64,000 nt of DNA from Bdellovibrio sp. Its GTDB lineage: Bacteria > Bdellovibrionota > Bacteriovoracia > Bacteriovoracales > Bacteriovoracaceae. The stretch is from assembly GCA_016187935.1 (NCBI GenBank), contig JACPIU010000017.1, forward strand, positions 62,001 to 126,000, given 5' to 3'. Each line of letters starts with the position of its first letter. The first letter of the stretch is position 1. Shown piece after piece: positions 10,601-19,598 of this stretch. The position numbers and the translations under genes were made by a program. A model generated the notes under the pieces. It searched no databases. It worked only from the letters and a program-made list of their open reading frames with translations, and was not told the DNA's origin.

Positions 10601-11296
10601 GTGGCCGATTTGGATTATCAAGAAAAGTTAAATTATGAGTATCAACTCTTGGGAATTTATGTTTCCGGCCACCCACTCGATCGCTATCGTGGTATGATGA
10701 AAGAAATGTGCTCTATGGAAATTGCCAAAATCCATGAATTGACTGGAACGGATAAACGTGAAGTGGTTTTGGCCGGCCTATTGACCGGCCGAAAAAATAT
10801 TTTAACAAAAAAGGGTGAGCGCATGGGATTTTCCACCCTGGAAGATTTATCAGGAAAGATTGAGTGTGTTATTTTCCCAAAAACTTTCGCCGAGTTTGAA
10901 AGTGTGCTCGCCGGAGATTCGCCTGTGGCGATTACGGGACAGGTTAATCTGGCCGAAAGTCCTCGTAAATTCTTTCCTTCCAAGGTGAAAAAAATTGATG
11001 AAGAAGCATCCCAGCGTGTAATGGGAGTGACAGTCAATGTTGAGATGAAAGATCTTGAAACCAATTGGCTCAATAAGTTGGAGAAATTCCGGCAAGTCCT
11101 GCTTAGCTATCGTGGAACGGTTCCTCTTCATGTCACTTTGTTACATCAAGGCGTTCAGGCTGAAATATCTTTGGGGCAGGAATATTTAATTAATCCCACA
11201 CCTCAGTTTGCAGCTATGGTAAATGAGCTATTTGAAAAAAATGCCGTTCAGTATCAGCTGGGGGCAGAGGAAGGAGAATCATGGGCGCGTCAGTGA
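7643..11296 (+). CDS. dnaE: DNA polymerase III alpha subunit
   Basis: A 1217-aa replicative polymerase of the DnaE type. The PHP domain begins at HLHLHTQYSLLDGA (residue 23 onward). The palm carries GPGRGSGAGSLVAYAL and PDFDVDF (residues 446-452) with catalytic aspartates. The fingers region includes YGVIVYQEQVM, and helix-hairpin-helix and OB-fold regions follow (VVLAGLLTGRKNI near 1040). It is slightly longer than E. coli DnaE (1160 aa). The start is GTG with GAGG eight bases upstream. An eight-codon frame (ATG at 7629) overlaps this start and may be fortuitous. The next gene starts 16 bases before the stop. Confidence 0.97.
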   Translation: MEKIDQMGQKLGLVVSHPGSFIHLHLHTQYSLLDGAIRIQDLMSKAREFGVPAVAQTDHGNMFGCIDFYNQCKKAGIKPIIGSEVYYTPGTRHDRISPKKSKNLGSQDENESSYQIHHLILLCKNFQGYQNLCKLISAAYLEGFYYRPRIDMEILRQYREGLICTTACLKGEVGYNFFTGQDEKAIRAIDRLRELFGEDFYLEIQSNGISEQEIANKKIIEYARKNNVRLVATNDCHYMTAEDAMAQEVLMCIQTGKTLNDEGRMKLTTNEFYYKSPEAMRQLFKDVPDACDATLEIADKCNVEFSWKDEKGKQIYHLPDYPIETGESLVAFFRRVATEGLEERFGGPHFRNLVILQNWESELRPKYIARLQDEMRMIGEMGFIGYFLIVSDFIKWAKKQNIPVGPGRGSGAGSLVAYALSITNIDPLPYNLLFERFINPERVSLPDFDVDFCQNRRGEVIDYVTKKYGTERVGQIITFGKLQAKAVLRDVSRVFALPYNEADILAKLVPEELGITLTEAVEKEPKLKDLIEHDPKVRQIFNIAKRLEGLLRHASIHAAGVIITNRPLVEYCPLFRGREGEQVIQFDKDFAESIGLVKFDFLGLKTLTVIEYATQFIRRDSSADFEIDAIPLDDKKVYEFISEGDTIGVFQLESSGMIDLCRRIRPDNLEDITAINALYRPGPLGSGMVDDFVKRKHGDEAIQYTFPSLEPILKDTYGVIVYQEQVMNIARAVAGYSLGQADMLRRAMGKKKAEEMAKHQAIFREGAKKQGQDEQKAVFLFELMSKFAEYGFNKSHAVAYALIAYQTAYLKCYYPAPFFAGLLSTELSNTDKVTQYIQDALRHNVLVLPPDANESTWFFNVVGNNLRFGLGAIKNVGETAVAELVRIRTSSGPFTSFIDFCTRVDLRICGKRALESMILVGAFDTIEKNYNRKTLHENLELFMVYGQKRQDELSLGQGNLFDFGVVSTKNEGDSISSTNVTLDVKEVADLDYQEKLNYEYQLLGIYVSGHPLDRYRGMMKEMCSMEIAKIHELTGTDKREVVLAGLLTGRKNILTKKGERMGFSTLEDLSGKIECVIFPKTFAEFESVLAGDSPVAITGQVNLAESPRKFFPSKVKKIDEEASQRVMGVTVNVEMKDLETNWLNKLEKFRQVLLSYRGTVPLHVTLLHQGVQAEISLGQEYLINPTPQFAAMVNELFEKNAVQYQLGAEEGESWARQ

Positions 11297-12675
11297 TAAG
11301 CTTGATCTGTTTTCTATTGCTTGTGTTGGCACCATTTTCTCAGGGGGGAGCGGAAGAGAAAAGCATGATGGTGGAAGGGGAAGGGCAATTTCTTTCTCGC
11401 CCAAGTGATGATGCGCAATTCATCAAGCGTCAGCTTTATGCCAGTGCGACTGCCGATATTTATTCAAAAGTTCTTGGAGAGATGGGATTAGATAATGAGT
11501 TATTTTGGAAAAAATATAATGCCAGATTCGAGGAAACTTTCAGTGCTACGGTTAGCGAATTGAAGCAAAAATATCTGTTGCAAGATGAAAAGAACATTGA
11601 GAAGCATCCCAAATACGCCCAATATGAAAGTGAATTACGTGAGTCCCGATTAAATCAACGGGCCAAATTCGGTGGGTTGGCACGCTCCATTCTTTCCTAT
11701 TCGGAGAAAAGACAATCTCGCTCGACCACCAATCCTCTTCAACGTTTCCTTACTCTTGGGGCCAAGGTAGACAAAAAAGCGATAAATGCTTGTTTCTATA
11801 GGTTTACCAGCGAAAGTAAAACAAGAAATTTTACCACTCTTTTTGTATCAGTGAATCTTACTTTGAAAGGGATGGAATGGAAAAATTTAGGTGTTGAGCA
11901 GGCCGGTGATTTTACCACCGTTATCGATGATCATTGGCGGAAATGGCTCAGTGAAGCCCTTAAGTCCCAAATTACAGAGATTAAAGTTTTAGGCCCGGGA
12001 CAAGTCGAAGAATTTCAGGCCGCACTTAAAAACGATGATGTATTTTCTGAACAACTCGGCCCCAAAACGAACAAAAGATTACCTATGGAGCTTGAAGACG
12101 CTCTATGGTTGAAAGTACAGGTACATTTAGAGGCCCAAGCAGTTGATGAATCGGCCGGTGGATTCAATTTAAAGATCGAAGGAGATCATGTTTTGATCGA
12201 TTTAAAAACACGCGATGTGGTGCACTCACAAGACTTTCCGGTTACGGTACAAAAAATTGATGCTACCGCTTCGCAAGCATTAAGCTCGAATATCGCTAGC
12301 ACTATTTACAGAATTCCTTTAGTTTCATGGGAGGGGCTGGCCAAATCGCTAACTAATCTTCCAGAGGTTAATGGATTTTTTATTCTTGAAGTACAAAAAG
12401 TAGGATCGATTTCCCATATTTACACTCTTCTGGATTTGTTATCGCAAAAAGGAGCTGGGCAAGGTTTTCAGGGAAGGTTAGAGACTTATGATGGTCAGCA
12501 GGCCCGAATTCTTCTACGATATCAAGGGGAGACAATGAAGGCCTTGGACATTTTGAAGAAATTACAAGATTGTGATGTAAATAAAGAATTATCTTTGCAT
12601 TTTAATGATATCGGCCAACCATTTGTAATGTCGTTTAAGCAGAGAATTTATAAAGATGGAGAAAGATCACAATGA
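11281..12675 (+). CDS. Exported protein with FlgT N-domain-like start
   Basis: A 464-aa protein with a signal peptide (residues 1-25). The segment MVEGEGQFLSRPSDDAQFIKRQ and the following helix resemble the start of FlgT-N or LPP20-type domains, where a VxGxG strand precedes an A-rich helix. The rest is mixed alpha/beta and unrecognised; only one further landmark is visible, a duplicated strand pattern in the last 130 residues. The start codon overlaps dnaE by 16 bases with GGAAGGAG as ribosome-binding site. The next gene starts in its stop codon (ATGA). The pairing with the downstream FlgT-C-like gene suggests a shared envelope role. Function is not known. Confidence 0.6.
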   Translation: MGASVISLICFLLLVLAPFSQGGAEEKSMMVEGEGQFLSRPSDDAQFIKRQLYASATADIYSKVLGEMGLDNELFWKKYNARFEETFSATVSELKQKYLLQDEKNIEKHPKYAQYESELRESRLNQRAKFGGLARSILSYSEKRQSRSTTNPLQRFLTLGAKVDKKAINACFYRFTSESKTRNFTTLFVSVNLTLKGMEWKNLGVEQAGDFTTVIDDHWRKWLSEALKSQITEIKVLGPGQVEEFQAALKNDDVFSEQLGPKTNKRLPMELEDALWLKVQVHLEAQAVDESAGGFNLKIEGDHVLIDLKTRDVVHSQDFPVTVQKIDATASQALSSNIASTIYRIPLVSWEGLAKSLTNLPEVNGFFILEVQKVGSISHIYTLLDLLSQKGAGQGFQGRLETYDGQQARILLRYQGETMKALDILKKLQDCDVNKELSLHFNDIGQPFVMSFKQRIYKDGERSQ

Positions 12676-13619
12676 CTTTCACCGCTAAGACGAATCACCG
12701 TTTTGTTTTTTTTATTGTCATTGTTTTGTTTACTATTGCGGCATGCTCGACTCCCTTTATTCGACGCGACTCTAAAGGGAAAAGAGTCGCACCTAAAGGC
12801 ACAACAAAGCAATTTACCGCAATAAAAAAGAAATTGGCACTTCTTCGCTTTTTTAACGAAGCACCTTACGGTGGAGATGATTTGGCCATCACCGTGACTG
12901 AAGAATTTCGCAAAGAAATTGGTAAAACAGGTGAGTTTATTATTGATGATGAGGCCCAGGCGCTTTTTGGTTCTTCCAAGGAAATCTATGCCGGTGGTGG
13001 AGTCAAATTGGTGCAATTATCGCGAAGAGCAAAACAGGCCGGCATTAACATGGTTCTTTTTGGCCGTGTTGTTGAAGCCAGAGTGCGTGAGCGTCCAGAT
13101 GAAATTGGCATCATAAGAGAAACGAAATCACACACCGAGGTCAAACTCGAAATCAAGGTTTTTGATGTCAATGCCAATAAAGAAATCCTAAGTGAAAATT
13201 TGGATGGTTTTGTAGATGATAATGCTTACAGGATGTTTGCCACTGATCCTGAAGAACTTTTGGCCTATCGCCGAGACCTGCTTCGGTATTCTGGACAAGT
13301 TGCAGCTCGCATGGCAATTCCCAAAATTTTATCTATTACTTCGAAATTAGATTGGGTTGGCCGTGTGGCGAAAATTATTGGTAGTAAAATTTATATTAAT
13401 GCCGGACGTAACAGCGGCCTTCAAATTAGTGATATATTAAAAGTGATTACGGAAGGTCAGGAAGTCTATGATCCAGAAACAGGTGCCTTAATCGGAGTCT
13501 CCAAGGGTGAAATTAAGGGAACCGTGGAGATTATAGATTATTTCGGCCAGGATGGAGCGATTGCCGTGCTTCATTCCGGTGGACAAGTGAATGAAGGCGA
13601 TTACGTGCAACTCTATTAG
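12672..13619 (+). CDS. Lipoprotein with CsgG-like and FlgT C-terminal-like domains
   Basis: A 315-aa protein with a lipoprotein signal (TIAACSTPF, Cys25). Residues 50-200 resemble the CsgG/LpoB alpha/beta fold: a strand LALLRFFNEAP, a helix ending EFRKEIGKTGEF, then AKQAGINMVLFGRVVEA. The last 90 residues (GRVAKIIGSKIYINAGRNSG, DPETGALIG) match the FlgT C-terminal domain pattern in which a glycine turn is followed by VYDPETG. In Vibrio FlgT supports the flagellar H ring; whether this protein does so is unknown, since no flagellar gene is in the window. It is coupled to the preceding gene by an ATGA overlap. Confidence 0.65.
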   Translation: MTFTAKTNHRFVFFIVIVLFTIAACSTPFIRRDSKGKRVAPKGTTKQFTAIKKKLALLRFFNEAPYGGDDLAITVTEEFRKEIGKTGEFIIDDEAQALFGSSKEIYAGGGVKLVQLSRRAKQAGINMVLFGRVVEARVRERPDEIGIIRETKSHTEVKLEIKVFDVNANKEILSENLDGFVDDNAYRMFATDPEELLAYRRDLLRYSGQVAARMAIPKILSITSKLDWVGRVAKIIGSKIYINAGRNSGLQISDILKVITEGQEVYDPETGALIGVSKGEIKGTVEIIDYFGQDGAIAVLHSGGQVNEGDYVQLY

Positions 13620-13627
13620 GGTCAAGG

Positions 13628-14749
13628 GTGGAACGAGTGTCTAGTCCCTACCAATTCTTCAAAAAGGTTGCTTTTAAAATCGATCCGGAAACGGTTCATA
13701 ATATTACTATTGAGGGACTGCACCATTTTCCGGCCTTGGCGAGTCGTGCTTTTCATTTTTTGGGGAAGCATCAAGAGTTTAATTTTAACAATCGTTTTGC
13801 CCTGGAAACTAATATGGGTATCTGGCCTTTTCCCATTGGCTTGGCCGCAGGCCTGGATAAAGATGCCAAGTGTGTTGATTTTTTTACCTCCCTCCCTTTT
13901 GGTGCAGTTGAAATTGGAACGTTGACATGGCGTCCACAGCCTGGCAATCCTCGACCTCGTCTCTTTCGTTTGGAAGCGGAGGAATCCTTATTGAATAGAA
14001 TGGGTTTTAATAATGCCGGTGCCGAGGTGGCGCTTAAACATTTGATGAAGCTCAAGATTGCCCAGAAGCACGGAAAACCAGTTGGGGCCAACATTGGAAA
14101 AAATAAGGATACATCATTGGATCAGGCGCCTTTGGATTATCAGAATCTCTACCGTTTGCTGGCACCGAATGTTGATTACCTAACCATCAATGTTTCTTCA
14201 CCCAATACCCCCAACTTGCGACAACTTGAGAGTTGTGAGGGGATGAAACACATCCTGGATGCCTTGAGTGATATTCGTTGCCAATGCCCACGTCCTCTTT
14301 ATGTGAAAATTTCTCCTGATTTACCTCACGCCGAGTTAGATGCAGTGATTGAACTGGCCATGAAGCATAAATTGGCGGGGATAGTTGGGACCAATACCAC
14401 CATCATGCCAGAGTATGGTGTGGGAGGAATTTCAGGAAAGTTGCTGGCGCATAAGTCTTTTGAAATGCGAAAGCGGATTCTTGAGATCATAAAAGGCGTG
14501 CAAGGTTTTGAACTTATTGCGGTAGGTGGAATTTCTAATGTCGGTGATCTTTGGCGACTTTGGAAGCAAGGTGGAAAAGTGGCCCAGATTTACACCGCCT
14601 TTATTTATAATGGACCAAAATTACTTTATGATTTGGCCATTCATCTAGATTTTTTATTGCAGGCCTTTCATTTTAAATCATTGGAGGAACTTATTAAAAA
14701 TATGGAATCCTTACCTGATGAAACACCTGCACTTCCGATTATCTCGTGA
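13628..14749 (+). CDS. pyrD: Dihydroorotate dehydrogenase (quinone), class 2
   Basis: A 373-aa protein that oxidises dihydroorotate to orotate at the inner membrane, feeding electrons to quinone. The N-terminal helix region (FKKVAFKIDPETVHNITIEG) is the membrane-associated part of class 2 enzymes. The FMN barrel shows GLAAGLDKDAKCVDFF, the substrate loop NVSSPNTPNLRQLE with catalytic Ser, and NTTIMPEYGVGGISG. Start choice: GTG at 13628 has no spaced ribosome-binding site, while a GTG at 13637 has AGGGTGG five bases upstream, so the protein may be three residues shorter. The stop overlaps the next start (GTGA). Confidence 0.95.
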   Translation: MERVSSPYQFFKKVAFKIDPETVHNITIEGLHHFPALASRAFHFLGKHQEFNFNNRFALETNMGIWPFPIGLAAGLDKDAKCVDFFTSLPFGAVEIGTLTWRPQPGNPRPRLFRLEAEESLLNRMGFNNAGAEVALKHLMKLKIAQKHGKPVGANIGKNKDTSLDQAPLDYQNLYRLLAPNVDYLTINVSSPNTPNLRQLESCEGMKHILDALSDIRCQCPRPLYVKISPDLPHAELDAVIELAMKHKLAGIVGTNTTIMPEYGVGGISGKLLAHKSFEMRKRILEIIKGVQGFELIAVGGISNVGDLWRLWKQGGKVAQIYTAFIYNGPKLLYDLAIHLDFLLQAFHFKSLEELIKNMESLPDETPALPIIS

Positions 14750-16920
14750 TTCCCATCAATTCTATTATCGGCTTGCTTTTATTTTATTTATTGCCTTGGG
14801 TTTCATCGCTTTATATCTGCAATCTTTTCCGCGGTCCCGCTCAAATAACTTTTTTCCAATATTGGCAAGCACGCTTTCTTGGGAGTGCATTTTTAGGACT
14901 TTTTTTGCACTTTCTGATTGTTTATGGGGGGCCATTTCATAGCGCTGTGTTTTTTTATGGGGTAAATGCCGTATTTCTCGGCCTGTCATATTATTTGAAA
15001 AGAGGCGATCGATCCCCGGTATATCCATGGCGTGAAATATTGAAATGGGAAAGTCCTTTCCTTGTGATTTACGGACTTGCCCTCCTGTCATTTGCTTTTC
15101 ATTCTCATTTAATCTACGGCGAAAAGGCCCCGGATTTTCAAAGCCTCAATTTTTTCTATCGCTATGTGGGAGGAGCTATTACCAATCCTATCGCTGGCGG
15201 CAGTCTTTTGCGCTATTATTATCTCGGACATTTTTTAATCGCCTTATGGGGTGAAGCATCGTTTCTCCCTCCTGATGTTGCCTATTTTGCCGCTTTGTCT
15301 TTGCTGGTATCTTTTTTTGTCGCCGCCGTAAGTTTGTTATTCGTGGCCTTTGAATGGTCTTGGAAAATGGCCATCGCAGCTGCAGGGGCGCTTCTCTTTA
15401 GTTCCAATCTGGCCTTTGTATCCAAAATGGTTTCCGGAACGATAAATTTTACGTTGTATTGGGATTCAACTCGAATTTTTGAATTTGGTCATTTTGCTGA
15501 ATATCCTTTTTTCACTTACACCTTTGGTGATCTCCATCCTCATCTGATGAGCTGGCCTTTTTCTCTGGCGGCACTGGCCATCTGGTTTGATCGGACACAC
15601 CGTCCGGTGGGGTGGAAAAATTTAGTGGCAAGATTGTTAGATCTTAAATTATTAGTTCTTATTTTTTTTCTTTTTGCGGCCAATGTATGGGATGTAATCG
15701 TGGTGGTTTTTTTCATGGCCGTAAGTGTCCCTTGGTTTCTTTGGAAGGAATCCGAGGCGTCTGAAAAAAGGGTAACTCGTTATTCGGTGCTCTATTTCTT
15801 TAAGAGAGGATTGCTTTTTATTTTATGCATTCCCTTTATTCTCAATTTTCTTGGCCGACCAAAAAATCTCTATTTGGAAAAGCTTATCGGTTTCAATTCC
15901 GCTCCCTTTCATTCATTTTTGCCGACATTTCTTCATCAAGGCCATTTTTGGGGAGTTACATTATTTTTGTTACCTCCCATAATGATCTCACTGTTTAGGC
16001 GCAAGCTGCGAATCAATATGATCATTCCGTTTGTTTTGATTTTATTCACGATTTGCTTTATGCCGGGATGGCGACTTCATGGCGTTTCTCTTCTCATTTT
16101 TAGTATCGGGAGCGCGGCCATTCTTTTCATATCACTTCTCTGGTGGGGGGGGCGAGAACATCCACGGCCGCAGTATCGTGATCTTTTGATGTTTGTTTTT
16201 GCAACGGCTTGCCTTTTATTATTCTCTGAGCTTTGTGTAATTATGGATCACATGAATACGGTCTTTAAATTTAGAACGTGGACATTTTTACTATCAGGGA
16301 TTTCCATGATGCTCATGGCGAAATGGTGGGAATGCTTCGAGGCCTCTTTATGGCAGCGACGATGGCGACGTATTTTGCTGGCTTCCGTGGTGAGCTTTTT
16401 TTCCATCATGGCCATTCCCACCATGATGGGGCTTATGTCCCTCAAAATTGGTGAAAGACCAAATTTAAAAGGATTGGCCTTTTTAAAACAACACTCGCGT
16501 TATATCGAACAAGCGGTGAAATGGGCACAGGAGCATGTCGGTGGTATTCCAACGTTGGTTGAGGCCCCAGGCCAATCTTTTACTGCTAGTGATAACTTAG
16601 TTTCCCTGTATTCAGGACTTCCAACCTATCTTGGCTGGCGTTATCACGCTGTTGTGCGTGGATTATCCGAGAGGGAAATCTCCGAGCGCACCGCCGATCT
16701 CCATTTTATTTATGAAAGTACAGATGCTCTCAAAGTTTATGAATTTCTGGTGAAAAAAAATTTGGGATTAATTGTCGTAGGCCCGGCGGAAAAGGCCCAT
16801 TACTCTAAAAATGGACTGGCAAAATTCAGAATATTTGCAGAGTTATTTCCAGTTTTAATGGAGTCTCCTGAAATTTCCATTTATGGCGTATCAGGACGCT
16901 ATTCCCTCAAGGATAATTAG
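14746..16920 (+). CDS. DUF2298 (YYY-domain) polytopic membrane protein
   Basis: A 724-aa inner-membrane protein with about a dozen hydrophobic segments. It shows the signature of the DUF2298/YYY family: LLRYYYLGHFL near residue 165 and FGDLHPHLMSWPF near 260. The family is related in layout to GT-C type membrane glycosyltransferases, but no reaction has been assigned to it that I can state. A long last loop (residues 575-720) holds VGGIPTLVEAPGQSF and LGLIVVGPAEKAHY and is probably outside the membrane. The GTG start overlaps the pyrD stop by four bases. The end overlaps the convergent queC gene by 14 bases. Confidence 0.75.
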   Translation: MIPINSIIGLLLFYLLPWVSSLYICNLFRGPAQITFFQYWQARFLGSAFLGLFLHFLIVYGGPFHSAVFFYGVNAVFLGLSYYLKRGDRSPVYPWREILKWESPFLVIYGLALLSFAFHSHLIYGEKAPDFQSLNFFYRYVGGAITNPIAGGSLLRYYYLGHFLIALWGEASFLPPDVAYFAALSLLVSFFVAAVSLLFVAFEWSWKMAIAAAGALLFSSNLAFVSKMVSGTINFTLYWDSTRIFEFGHFAEYPFFTYTFGDLHPHLMSWPFSLAALAIWFDRTHRPVGWKNLVARLLDLKLLVLIFFLFAANVWDVIVVVFFMAVSVPWFLWKESEASEKRVTRYSVLYFFKRGLLFILCIPFILNFLGRPKNLYLEKLIGFNSAPFHSFLPTFLHQGHFWGVTLFLLPPIMISLFRRKLRINMIIPFVLILFTICFMPGWRLHGVSLLIFSIGSAAILFISLLWWGGREHPRPQYRDLLMFVFATACLLLFSELCVIMDHMNTVFKFRTWTFLLSGISMMLMAKWWECFEASLWQRRWRRILLASVVSFFSIMAIPTMMGLMSLKIGERPNLKGLAFLKQHSRYIEQAVKWAQEHVGGIPTLVEAPGQSFTASDNLVSLYSGLPTYLGWRYHAVVRGLSEREISERTADLHFIYESTDALKVYEFLVKKNLGLIVVGPAEKAHYSKNGLAKFRIFAELFPVLMESPEISIYGVSGRYSLKDN

Positions 16921-17620
16921 GACGTACTTTGTAGGGGAGTGGGTCTGATACACCGGCTTGCTGGAAACCCCTTAAGCGAAGAGCGCAAGAGTCACAAATT
17001 CCGCATGCCATGTCGTTATTGGCGTAACACGACCAGGAGAATTGTAAGGGAGCTTTGAGTTCAATGGCCTTAAGAACAATCTCCTTTTTTTTCATGTTGA
17101 TTACAGGTGTAATGACTTCGATATCCCCATTTTTTGTACCTTCCTTAATAAGTTTATTCAAGGCCGTGTAATAAGAAGGGCGACAATCCGGATATCCGGA
17201 AGAGTCTTCGTAAACAGCTCCAATGTATATCTTTTTGGCCCCAATCACTTCAGACCAAGATACCGCCATAGCGCAAAGGTGAGTGTTTCGAAAGGGTACG
17301 TATGAATCTGGAATCTCATGACTTTCTCCTTTGAACTCTTTAACTTTGATCGTTGTATCAGTGAGTGAGCTTCCGCCAATTTGTTTAAGAAATGTGACAT
17401 CGATTACTTTTCGAAAGGGATGAGGAATTTGATAAAAGTCGGCGATATTATGAAAAGCTTCAAGTTCTTTTCGTTCCGTGTTTTGGCCATAATTCAAATG
17501 AAGAAAGGCCACGCGGGTATGGGATTCGCAAGCTATTGCTGCCGTAACCAGAGAATCCATACCGCCACTTACCAAGGCCACGGCCAGGTCTGAAGATTTT
17601 TTATGTTTCATTTCGTTCAC
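16907..17620 (-). CDS. queC: 7-cyano-7-deazaguanine synthase
   Basis: A 237-aa protein of the QueC family, which converts 7-carboxy-7-deazaguanine to preQ0 with ATP in queuosine synthesis. The PP-loop SGGMDS lies near residue 18. LNYGQNTERKELEA and YVPFRNTHL are family landmarks. The C-terminal zinc site is complete (C in WSCY, then CGICDSC). Other queuosine genes are not in the window. It overlaps the phosphohexomutase gene upstream by four bases, so both are probably on one transcript. Confidence 0.96.
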   Translation of the reverse strand: MNEMKHKKSSDLAVALVSGGMDSLVTAAIACESHTRVAFLHLNYGQNTERKELEAFHNIADFYQIPHPFRKVIDVTFLKQIGGSSLTDTTIKVKEFKGESHEIPDSYVPFRNTHLCAMAVSWSEVIGAKKIYIGAVYEDSSGYPDCRPSYYTALNKLIKEGTKNGDIEVITPVINMKKKEIVLKAIELKAPLQFSWSCYANNDMACGICDSCALRLRGFQQAGVSDPLPYKVRPNYP

Positions 17621-19374
17621 GCCAACTCCGATTCCTTTTTCACAAAACTAAGGAAAGCATCAATTTTTTCTCCGGCCTTTTTCTTCTTGGTGGCCAAATC
17701 ACCACGACGTTCTTGCACCATAATGTAAAATTTAATTTTGGGTTCCGTGCCCGACGGCCGCAGATAAAGACGGTCTCCCGATGGGAAGGCATAACCTAGA
17801 ACATCGCTTTGAGGTAAATCGATCCGTTGAACTTGACCATTGGTATAATCAGTTTTTTCTTGTGCCTTGTAGTCTTCTGCCTGTGAGATGGTCTGACCGC
17901 ACATAGTGCGGTGATTTTGTGACCGAAAGCGTTCCATGATGCGTTTGATTTTTTCCGCCCCCGATTTTCCTTCATAGTCGAGAGTTAAAAGCGCTTCACT
18001 GGAAAAACCATAGGTCTCATAGATTTCATCCAAGGCCTGCATGAGATTCAGACCTTTCAGTTTGTACCATAGGGCCAACTCCGCCATGAGGGCCACTGAA
18101 CAAATGCCATCTTTATCACGCACGTAATTATGGTTCATGTAGCCGAATGATTCTTCTGTGGCAAAAATAAAATTGCACTCAGGGTGTTCTCTTTCCATTT
18201 CTCCCATGCGTCGACAAATCCATTTGAAACCCGTCAAGGTATTTTCGACCTTGACACCAAATTTGGCGGCAATCGTATCTTGCAATGGGGTGGTTACAAT
18301 TGTTTTAACAAAATACGGATTCGATGGAAGACGTTTTTGTTCTTTAAGATTTGTAAGGATGTAATTAAGCATTAATATACCAATTTGGTTGCCGCTTAAA
18401 TAGTGAGTTCCCCCATTATGAATCAGGGCGACCCCCAAGCGATCACAATCAGGGTCTGTGGCAAAGGCGACATCGGCTTTGCTTTTGAGCATCAAATCTA
18501 CCGCAAGCTTCATGGCCTCGGGATTTTCAGGATTGGGGCTCTTAACCGTGGGAAAGGTGCCATCGGGTTCAATCTGTTCAGGCACTGTGATCACCTGACT
18601 TATGTTTAACCTGGCCAAGGCCCGCAGGCATGGCACTTTACCTGCACCGTGAATAGGAGTGTAAACCAACTTTAGCTCTTGACCATGCTTTTCGCAAACG
18701 GACGGATTTATGAATTTTGTTTGCAGTAATCTAAAATATTCGTCCTCCACTTGATTTGAAATCCATTTGATTAGGCCGCGTTTTTGGCCTTCTTCAAAAC
18801 TGATTGTGGGTATATGGGCAAACCCTCTCTGGGCATTATAGCGCTCAATGATCATTTGATCATGCGGAGGGGTCACTTGGGCACCATCACTCCAATAGAC
18901 TTTGTAACCATTATACTTTGGGGGATTGTGGCTGGCGGTCACCATAATTCCGGCATGGGCCTTTAAATATCTTACAGCAAAAGACAGCAGTGCCACTGGA
19001 TTGAGATGGGGATAAATATAGGCCTCAATGCCCATGGCGGCGAGGACCTGGGCACATTCTTTGGAAAACTCGTAGGAGTTCTTTCGACTGTCATAGCAAA
19101 TGGACACTCGCCATGGAGCTTTACTGCTTTTTTTGACCACTTCACCCAAGGCATAGGTGGCCTTACGAATGTTATACTTGTTCATGCGGTTAGCACCGAT
19201 TCCCATAATGCCTCGAATGCCACCTGTCCCAAATTCCATTTCGCGGTAAAATCTGTCGGTAAGTTCTTCTTCGTTAGAGGTGTTCAGCAAATTTTCTACT
19301 TCTTGCCGATCAACGGCTTCAATACTGGAATCTTTTAGCCAATTACGAGCAGTATCCTGAATTGTTTCTGTCAT
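17617..19374 (-). CDS. Phosphoglucomutase/phosphomannomutase, alpha-D-phosphohexomutase family
   Basis: A 585-aa protein with the four phosphohexomutase motifs in order: the phosphoserine loop TASHNPPKYNGYK, the metal loop DPDCDRLGVA, the sugar-binding loop EESFGYMNHNYVRDKDG and the phosphate loop RPSGTEPKIKFY. The size and the EESFGY loop match the PgcA type (glucose-1-phosphate/glucose-6-phosphate interconversion) more than the 450-aa ManB/GlmM types. An open frame extends 15 codons further upstream, but GAGGTG five bases before the ATG at 19374 decides for MTETIQ. The stop overlaps queC. Confidence 0.92.
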   Translation of the reverse strand: MTETIQDTARNWLKDSSIEAVDRQEVENLLNTSNEEELTDRFYREMEFGTGGIRGIMGIGANRMNKYNIRKATYALGEVVKKSSKAPWRVSICYDSRKNSYEFSKECAQVLAAMGIEAYIYPHLNPVALLSFAVRYLKAHAGIMVTASHNPPKYNGYKVYWSDGAQVTPPHDQMIIERYNAQRGFAHIPTISFEEGQKRGLIKWISNQVEDEYFRLLQTKFINPSVCEKHGQELKLVYTPIHGAGKVPCLRALARLNISQVITVPEQIEPDGTFPTVKSPNPENPEAMKLAVDLMLKSKADVAFATDPDCDRLGVALIHNGGTHYLSGNQIGILMLNYILTNLKEQKRLPSNPYFVKTIVTTPLQDTIAAKFGVKVENTLTGFKWICRRMGEMEREHPECNFIFATEESFGYMNHNYVRDKDGICSVALMAELALWYKLKGLNLMQALDEIYETYGFSSEALLTLDYEGKSGAEKIKRIMERFRSQNHRTMCGQTISQAEDYKAQEKTDYTNGQVQRIDLPQSDVLGYAFPSGDRLYLRPSGTEPKIKFYIMVQERRGDLATKKKKAGEKIDAFLSFVKKESELA

Positions 19375-19598
19375 AGTCACCTCTAAAGGAGTTTGAAGGC
19401 TGATTTTATTTCCTTCCAATGACTTTGCAAAATTTATTTATCACTGTCATTTCTCATCGGAGGACGCGCTGCGTTCTTTGCGCCCAGAATTTATTACTCA
19501 ATAAATGATAAAAATTTTAATAGTTTTCCGTAGAGTTTTTGGCCTGAATCATTTATAAAATCAAAAAACATTAATTATTTTCGCGTGAAGGAGTTGTT

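Noticed and set aside
10684-11073. 129-codon minus-strand frame within dnaE
   Set aside because: Overlaps the conserved OB-fold part of dnaE; shadow.
19430-19540. AT-rich imperfect inverted repeat between the phosphohexomutase and ferredoxin genes
   Set aside because: The matches are poor and expected from the AT content.
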